From Streptomyces sp. BK239 (lineage in GTDB: Bacteria; Actinomycetota; Actinomycetes; Streptomycetales; Streptomycetaceae): 64,000 nt of DNA. Under the pieces are notes generated by a model. The model ran no database searches. It worked only from the letters and a program-made list of their open reading frames with translations, and had not been told where the DNA came from. Shown piece by piece: positions 59,249-64,000 of this stretch (positions are counted from its first letter, which is position 1; every line of letters starts with the position of its first letter). The stretch is from positions 1 through 64,000 of the forward strand of contig NZ_SHKS01000002.1 of assembly GCF_004217285.1 (NCBI RefSeq). Reading direction: 5' to 3'. Made by a program: the position numbers and the translations under genes.

Positions 59249-60871
59249 TTGTCATCATCAGTCACCTGCTCCGCCCTGTCCTTCGCCTGGCCCGACGGCA
59301 CCCCCGTCTTCGAACGGCTCGACACCGCCTTCGGCCCCGGCCGGACCGGACTCGTCGGCGCCAACGGCTCCGGCAAGTCCACCCTGTTGAAACTGCTCAC
59401 CGGTGAACTCGCCCCGGCCGAAGGGTCCGTGCACATCACGGGCGAGGTCGGCCATCTCCCGCAGAACGTCGTCCTGGACACCTCCCTCCGCGTCGACGAG
59501 GTGCTGGGCATCGCCGCCCGGCGGGCCGCACTGCACGCCATCGAGGCCGGCGACGTGTCCGAGAGGCACTTCGAGACCGTCGGCGACGACTGGGACGTCG
59601 AGGAACGCGCCCTCGCCGCTCTCGGCGAACTCGGGCTCGGCCACATCGGGCTGGACCGCACCGTCGGCGAGATCTCCGGCGGCGAGTCGGTCCTGCTGCG
59701 CCTGGCCGCGCTGCTGCTGCGCCGCCCGGACGTCCTGCTGCTGGACGAGCCCACCAACAACCTCGACCTGCACGCCCGGCAGCGGCTGTACGCGGCCGTC
59801 GCGTCCTGGCCCGGCGTCATGGTCGTCGTCAGCCACGACCGCGAACTCCTCGACCTGGTCGACCAGATCGCCGATCTGCACGCAGGTGAGATCACCTGGT
59901 ACGGCGGCAACTTCTCCGCGTACGAGGAGGCGCTCGCCGTGGAACAGGAGGCCGCCGAGCGGATGTTGAAGGTCGCCGAGGCCGACCTGCGCAAGCAGCG
60001 ACGCGAACTGGCCGACGCCCAGGTCAAGCTGGCCCGCCGCAAACGGTACGGGCAGAAGATGCAGGAGCAGAAACGCGAGCCGAAGATCGTGATGGGGGCG
60101 CGCAAGCGGTCCGCGCAGGAGTCCGCGGGCAAGCACCGCATCCTGCACGAGGAGCGGCTCGCCGAGGCCAGGGAGCGGCTCGACGAGGCCGCGGAGGCGG
60201 TGCGCGACGAGGACGAGATCCGCGTCGACCTGCCGTACACGGCGGTGCCGCCGGGCCGTGACGTGCTCACCCTGCGGGACCTGCGTCTCGCGTACGGCGC
60301 GCGCGTGGCGGGCGGTCTCGATCTGCGCGGGCCCGAGCGGGTGGCGCTGGTCGGGCGCAACGGCGCGGGCAAGACGACGCTGTTGCGCACCGTCGCCGGT
60401 GAGCTGGAACCGGTGTCGGGCGAGGTGCACGCGCATGTGCCGCTGCGTTTCCTGCCCCAGCGGCTGGACGTGCTCGACGGCGAGCTGACCGTCGCCGAGA
60501 ACGTGGCACGTCAGGCACCCGGCGCCACCGCGAACCGGATCCGCGCCCGGCTCGCCCGCTTCCTGTTCCGCGGCGCCCGCGCCGACCGCAGGGCGGACAC
60601 GCTCTCGGGCGGGGAGCGGTTCCGGGCGGCGCTGGCGGCGCTGATGCTGGCCGAGCCGACGCCGCAGCTGCTGATGCTGGACGAGCCGACCAACAACCTC
60701 GACATGGCCAGTGTGCGCCAGCTCACCACGGCCCTGGAGTCCTACGAGGGCGCCCTGATCGTCGCCAGCCACGACCTGCCGTTCCTGAGGTCGCTCGGCA
60801 TCACCCGCTGGCTGCTGCTGGACGGGGAGTTGCGGGAGACGACCGAGGACGAGGTGAGCACACCGGTGTGA
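59249..60871 (+). CDS. ABC-F ribosomal protection ATPase
   Basis: 540 residues with two ATPase domains: GANGSGKSTLL (about 36) and GRNGAGKTTLL (about 370). Signatures ISGGESVLLRL and LSGGERFRAALAAL; Walker B DVLLLDEPTNNLD and QLLMLDEPTNNLD. The linker (about 235-330) is basic and helical (RKQRRELADAQVKLARRKRY). Probably displaces antibiotics from the ribosome, in view of the WblC-type promoter and leader. I place the start at TTG 59249, since it gives the standard N-terminus; GCGAGG precedes it. Confidence 0.9.
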   Translation: MSSSVTCSALSFAWPDGTPVFERLDTAFGPGRTGLVGANGSGKSTLLKLLTGELAPAEGSVHITGEVGHLPQNVVLDTSLRVDEVLGIAARRAALHAIEAGDVSERHFETVGDDWDVEERALAALGELGLGHIGLDRTVGEISGGESVLLRLAALLLRRPDVLLLDEPTNNLDLHARQRLYAAVASWPGVMVVVSHDRELLDLVDQIADLHAGEITWYGGNFSAYEEALAVEQEAAERMLKVAEADLRKQRRELADAQVKLARRKRYGQKMQEQKREPKIVMGARKRSAQESAGKHRILHEERLAEARERLDEAAEAVRDEDEIRVDLPYTAVPPGRDVLTLRDLRLAYGARVAGGLDLRGPERVALVGRNGAGKTTLLRTVAGELEPVSGEVHAHVPLRFLPQRLDVLDGELTVAENVARQAPGATANRIRARLARFLFRGARADRRADTLSGGERFRAALAALMLAEPTPQLLMLDEPTNNLDMASVRQLTTALESYEGALIVASHDLPFLRSLGITRWLLLDGELRETTEDEVSTPV

Positions 60872-60983
60872 GCCGCGGCGCGCGGGGCGGCGCCGGGGGG
60901 TTTGTGCTGGGCGGGCGGGGGTTGCATGATGGCGGATCGGTGCCGGACAGGGGCGCCGGTCGGGGTCTGCCGGGCAGGCCCCT

Positions 60984-61039
60984 GGCGCCGCGGCAGACAG
61001 CGTTTGCCCGACGGGGCGGACGTCGCCTGCCGGGGCGCC
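60984..61039. repeat. Dispersed palindromic element, copy B
   Basis: Left arm 60984-61007 (GGCGCCGCGGCAGACAGCGT onward), right arm 61016-61039 (GCGGACGTCGCCTGCCGGGG onward). It matches copy A at 34827-34896, with an identical right arm but a shorter loop. It ends 29 bases before the dimethylargininase start. Confidence 0.8.
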
Positions 61040-61067
61040 GGCCACCGTCGATCCGAAAGGCCTGGAC

Positions 61068-61844
61068 GTGCCCAGCAAGAAGGCCCTCATCCGCCGCCCC
61101 AGCCCGCGCCTCGCCGAAGGCCTGGTGACGCACCTCGAGCGGGAGGCGGTCGACGTGGGCCTCGCCCTGAAGCAGTGGGAGGGGTACGTCGAGGCCCTGC
61201 GGACGCACGGCTGGGAGACCGTCGAGGTCGATCCGGCCGACAACTGCCCCGACTCGGTGTTCGTCGAGGACGCCGTCGTGATGTACCGCAACGTCGCCCT
61301 GATCACGCGGCCCGGCGCCGAGTCCCGGCGGGAGGAGACCGCCGGCGTCGAGGAGACCGTCGCCCGCATGGGCTGCTCGGTCAACTGGATCTGGGAACCG
61401 GGCACGCTGGACGGCGGCGACGTGCTCAAGGTCGGCGACACGGTCTACGTGGGCCGGGGCGGCCGTACGAACGCGGCCGGCGTGCAGCAGGTGCGCGAGG
61501 CCTTCGAACCGCTGGGCGCGCGGGTCGTGGCGGTGCCGGTGAGCAAGGTGCTGCATCTGAAGTCGGCGGTCACCGCGCTGCCGGACGGCACGGTGATCGG
61601 CCACATCCCGAAGGTGGACCGTCCCGCGCTGTTCCCGCGGTTCCTCTCGGTGCCCGAGGAGGCCGGCGCGCACGTGGTGCTGCTGGGCGGCCCCAAGCTG
61701 CTCATGGCGGCGAGCGCGCCGAGGACGCGCGAGCTGCTCGAAAGCCTCGGGTACGAACCGGTCGTGGTCGACATCAGCGAGTTCGAGAAGCTGGAAGGCT
61801 GTGTGACATGCCTCTCGGTGCGGATGCGGGAGCTCTACGCCTGA
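61068..61844 (+). CDS. N(G),N(G)-dimethylarginine dimethylaminohydrolase (DDAH)
   Basis: Hydrolyses methylated arginines to citrulline and methylamines. 258 residues, pentein fold. DSVFVEDAVV (about 62), catalytic His in KVLHLKSAVTAL (about 162) and catalytic Cys in EGCVTCLSVRM near the end (about 249). GTG start at 61068 with GAAAGGCC. Arginine deiminase is less likely because the protein is short. Confidence 0.92.
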   Translation: MPSKKALIRRPSPRLAEGLVTHLEREAVDVGLALKQWEGYVEALRTHGWETVEVDPADNCPDSVFVEDAVVMYRNVALITRPGAESRREETAGVEETVARMGCSVNWIWEPGTLDGGDVLKVGDTVYVGRGGRTNAAGVQQVREAFEPLGARVVAVPVSKVLHLKSAVTALPDGTVIGHIPKVDRPALFPRFLSVPEEAGAHVVLLGGPKLLMAASAPRTRELLESLGYEPVVVDISEFEKLEGCVTCLSVRMRELYA

Positions 61845-61866
61845 CCGGGTGACATGTGCGCCGTCT

Positions 61867-61896
61867 CAGCCCCTGGACCCTTGCGTCCCGGGGCTG
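61867..61896 (+). terminator. Hairpin downstream of DDAH gene
   Basis: CAGCCCC and GGGGCTG pair over 7 bp, 22 bases beyond the stop codon, with a 16-base loop. Confidence 0.5.
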
Positions 61897-61992
61897 TTGC
61901 GCGTACCCCGGAAAGGTCGGCTCGACGGCTCGGCGAGTCACCGGGCCCGGTCGACCGGCGGCTGATCAGCACTCTTTACGCCGACCTTAACC

Positions 61993-62034
61993 TACGGGTT
62001 CGTAACCTACGGGTTCGTAGCCTACGATCCCGTA
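61993..62034. promoter_or_regulatory. Three tandem palindromes upstream of the desaturase gene
   Basis: TACGGGTTCGTA (61993), TACGGGTTCGTA (62008) and TACGATCCCGTA (62023), all TACG-N4-CGTA, are spaced exactly 15 bp. A weaker fourth begins at 61977. They end 57 bp before the GTG start, over the likely promoter, and should be an operator for a fatty-acid-sensing regulator not encoded in the window. Confidence 0.8.
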
Positions 62035-62091
62035 AGTTCCGGTTCAGCACCGGATGTCTTTCCGCTCCGCCTCCCGTCCCCTGGAGTACCC

Positions 62092-63066
62092 GTGACGATC
62101 GCCTCCCCGCACCTCGGCAGCCCCTCCGTCTGGACCGACGCCAAGCTGCTGTACGCCCTGGAGGAAGTGGTCGAGAAGGAGCTCGACCGGCATCTGAAGG
62201 TCACCAAGGACTGGATGCCGCACGAGTACGTGCCCTGGAGCGACGGCCGCAACTTCCCCGGCTTCTTCGAGGACGGCGAGGCCTGGGAGAAGGAGCAGTC
62301 GAAGGTCACCGAGATCGGCCGTATCGCCCTGGTCGTGAACCTCCTGACCGAGGACAACCTGCCCAGCTACCACCACGAGATCGCCTCCCTGTTCGGCCGG
62401 GACGGCGCCTGGGGCACCTGGGTGCACCGCTGGACGGCGGAGGAGGGCCGGCACGGCATCGTGATGCGCGACTACCTGCTGGCCTCGCGTGCGGTGGACC
62501 CGGACAAGCTGGAGGAGTTCCGGATGTCCCACATGAGTGAGGGCTTCGAGTCCGACAACCGGCACTCGATGCTCCACTCGATCGCCTACGTCTCCTTCCA
62601 GGAGCTCGCGACCCGCATCTCCCACCGCAACACAGGTCACCAGTCCGGCGACCCGGTCTGCGACCGCATGCTGGCCCGCATCGCGACCGACGAGAACCTC
62701 CACATGGTCTTCTACCGCAACCTCCTGAAGGCCGCCTTCGAACTCGCCCCCGACCTCACCATGCAGGCCGTGCGGGACGTCGTCGTCGACTTCCGCATGC
62801 CCGGCCACGGCATCCCCGGCTTCGAGCGGGCCGCGGCGCAGATGGCGATCGGTGAGGTCTACAACCTGCGCATCCACCACGACGACGTGCTCCAGCCGGT
62901 GCTGCGCTTCCTGAAGGTGATGGAGATCGACGGCCTGGGCCCCGAGGGCCTGAAGGCGCAGGAGGAACTGGGCCTGTACATGAACGGCCTGGACGCCGAG
63001 GCCCTGAAGTTCGACGAGAAGCTGGCGGCGCGCAAGGCGCGGATGGCGGCACGCGCCGGAGCCTGA
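62092..63066 (+). CDS. Acyl-ACP desaturase (ferritin-like di-iron)
   Basis: Introduces a double bond into acyl-ACP, using iron, O2 and electrons from ferredoxin. 324 residues. The di-iron ligands are in EEGRHG (about 123) and DENLHM (about 203), the two ExxH motifs of the DesA family. The N-terminus WTDAKLLYALEEVVEKELDR is typical. GTG at 62092 with GGAG five bases upstream. Soluble, cytoplasmic; it sets membrane fluidity, in line with the other lipid genes here. Confidence 0.94.
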   Translation: MTIASPHLGSPSVWTDAKLLYALEEVVEKELDRHLKVTKDWMPHEYVPWSDGRNFPGFFEDGEAWEKEQSKVTEIGRIALVVNLLTEDNLPSYHHEIASLFGRDGAWGTWVHRWTAEEGRHGIVMRDYLLASRAVDPDKLEEFRMSHMSEGFESDNRHSMLHSIAYVSFQELATRISHRNTGHQSGDPVCDRMLARIATDENLHMVFYRNLLKAAFELAPDLTMQAVRDVVVDFRMPGHGIPGFERAAAQMAIGEVYNLRIHHDDVLQPVLRFLKVMEIDGLGPEGLKAQEELGLYMNGLDAEALKFDEKLAARKARMAARAGA

Positions 63067-63998
63067 CACCCGCCGGCCCCGGCAACGGAGGCAGTTCCGA
63101 CCGACGGCCCGCACAGGGAAGCGAATTCCCGGTGCGGGCCGTCGGCGTCCTGCGACATCATGCCGCCAGGCCTGCGCCGGGCCTCTGACAAGCGTGACCG
63201 CCCAAAAAGGGCTGCCCCTGCTCTACAGGACCGTTCCTGGAGACTGAGCGGGAGTGAGCCCTGTTGCCAGGGCCCGTGCTCAGTCGAACGCCCCGGACGG
63301 TGTTGGGCGTTCTGGTCGCCCGCGTTCGCTCCGCGTCCGGCGCGCAGGGATCGTGTCCGTGGTCCGGGGATGCGGGGGCGGGTTTCCTCACGCCCGGGGA
63401 CGCCTGGTCGGGCCTGGACGGTCCGATGCCCCGCACGATCACTCCGGTCGTGTGGGGGCGGTGCCGTCCGTCGCCGGATCGGGTGTCCCAGGGCGCGCCT
63501 TCCGATCGCCACGGCCGCTGCGTCGTGGCGAGTGGGTTTGCGGGTGGTGCTGGTGAGGGGCCTTTGCCAGTGCTGGGCGCCCCAGCGGCTGGTGTAGGCC
63601 GGGTCGACGGCGATCACCGCGATGCCCGTGGCGTCGGCCATCGACGCCAGCCGGGCACGGAGCCTGCCGGTGGGCATGCCGGAGATCAGCCGGCGGAAGC
63701 GCTTGTTGCGGCCGTGTTTCTCTCGGGTCTTCTCGGCGGTGAAGTCCAGGTCCTCCACGGCGATCGCCTTCACACCGCAGGTGCGGACCCAGTGCAGGAG
63801 GCGGGTGAGAGCGTGGCGGACTTGGGCGTCGCGGTGCTCGGCGGTGCCGGTCAGGTCGTAGGAGAAGCGGCGCGGGGCGCCGATCGGATTGCCGTGGACG
63901 TCCAGACGCCAGGCGGCCAGGTGGTCGGCGTTCATGTCGATGCCGATCACCCCGGATGCGAGCGCGGCCTCGACGGGAATGGCAGGGGCGGGCGGGAT
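62859..63998 (-). CDS. tnpB: TnpB-like RNA-guided nuclease/IS605 OrfB, partial (N-terminus outside window)
   Basis: RuvC-type residues are in place: Asp in VIGIDMNADHL, Glu in AVEDLDFTAEKTREKHGRNK and Asp in TRHDAAAVAIGRRALG. The zinc-ribbon Cys pairs usually found between the last two (CSxCG...CxxCG) are absent; the segment reads YTSRWGAQHWQRP. The protein enters from the right edge. TnpB-like sequence runs to about 63220. Beyond that the frame merely stays open antisense to the desaturase until 62859, so the natural stop is unclear. Confidence 0.75.
   Translation of the reverse strand: MPPAPAIPVEAALASGVIGIDMNADHLAAWRLDVHGNPIGAPRRFSYDLTGTAEHRDAQVRHALTRLLHWVRTCGVKAIAVEDLDFTAEKTREKHGRNKRFRRLISGMPTGRLRARLASMADATGIAVIAVDPAYTSRWGAQHWQRPLTSTTRKPTRHDAAAVAIGRRALGHPIRRRTAPPPHDRSDRAGHRTVQARPGVPGREETRPRIPGPRTRSLRAGRGANAGDQNAQHRPGRSTEHGPWQQGSLPLSLQERSCRAGAALFGRSRLSEARRRPGGMMSQDADGPHREFASLCGPSVGTASVAGAGGCQAPARAAIRALRAASFSSNFRASASRPFMYRPSSSCAFRPSGPRPSISITFRKRSTGWSTSSWWMRRL
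63101..63145. terminator. Strong hairpin terminator after the desaturase
   Basis: CCGACGGCCCGCAC and GTGCGGGCCGTCGG pair perfectly over 14 bp. The loop contains a further GGGAA/TTCCC stem. It starts 35 bases after the stop codon. Confidence 0.88.
63185..63290 (-). ncRNA. Putative omega RNA / right-end structure of the TnpB element
   Basis: On the minus strand, GACTGAGC and GCTCAGTC enclose GCCCTG-GCAA-CAGGGC, a hairpin with a GNRA loop. AGGA-ACGG-TCCT and GCCC-TTTTT-GGGC follow. A compact string of hairpins at the 3' end of tnpB, overlapping its coding end, is the normal place for the guide RNA. Exact ends and the guide start are not known. Confidence 0.5.
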
Positions 63999-64000
63999 CT

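Noticed and set aside
1..64000. tRNA, rRNA, integrase or prophage
   Set aside because: No tRNA-like cloverleaf with CCA-adjacent signature, no rRNA sequence, and no integrase or phage structural genes were seen by eye; a tRNA scan would settle the first.

Overview
The window is a high-GC actinobacterial chromosome segment. Codon use, frequent GTG starts, ATGA/GTGA coupling and the gene set (ssgD, hopanoid genes with dxs, idi, DUF5941, LPFR peptide) all point to Streptomyces. From memory, gene content and order resemble the S. coelicolor region between ssgD (SCO6722) and the hopanoid locus (about SCO6759-6771), here in the opposite orientation. I could run no alignment, so synteny is recollection.

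Layout: 1-83 is the end of an IS5-like transposase. 254-10299 holds stand-alone metabolic and secreted genes: MBL-fold hydrolase, an amino-acid dehydrogenase with its TetR regulator, SGNH esterase, a Tat-secreted protein, a LysM/M23 cell-wall hydrolase behind a c-di-AMP riboswitch, a GH36 alpha-galactosidase with a LacI-type operator, and a tyrosine phosphatase. 10332-22976 is a hopanoid operon on the minus strand: leader ORF, hpnC, hpnD, hpnE, prenyl synthase, shc, hpnG, hpnH, dxs and hpnO. It is followed by a cupin-XRE regulator and a 39-residue membrane protein. DXS feeds isoprenoid precursors. The prenyl synthase makes the chain, HpnD/C/E make squalene, SHC cyclises it, and HpnH/G/O build the amino side chain. 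Idi lies 11 kb away at 33473.

23377-30576, directly upstream and co-oriented, is a coupled cluster that I consider the most interesting part. It encodes a DIPP-synthase-like CDP-alcohol phosphotransferase (DUF5941), a nucleotidyltransferase, an archaeal-type sn-glycerol-1-phosphate dehydrogenase, a second CDP-alcohol phosphotransferase with a changed catalytic motif, a GT2 glycosyltransferase and a TagGH-like ABC exporter. It plausibly makes and exports a glycerol-1-phosphate-based lipid or polymer.

31178-49557 is housekeeping: galE, a cation efflux protein, idi, an anti-sigma-like kinase, an enoyl-CoA hydratase, DJ-1 and GlxA genes, tex, an ABC-F, secreted peptidases, a sugar kinase, a macro-domain protein, an amino-acid permease and a MerR regulator. 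49564-54198 is a beta-oxidation operon (CaiB, thiolase, FadB). 54493-63066 includes a trans-acting enoyl-reductase-like dehydrogenase, endonuclease V, ssgD, a second ABC-F with a WblC-type promoter and leader peptide, a dimethylargininase, and an acyl-ACP desaturase behind three tandem palindromes. The right edge holds a TnpB-type IS605 gene running off the window.

Regulatory and repeat structure is unusually rich. There are GC-rich minisatellites between the genes of the hopanoid/CDP clusters, a dispersed palindromic element in two copies, several strong hairpin terminators, and promoter-overlapping operators. No tRNA, rRNA or CRISPR array was seen.
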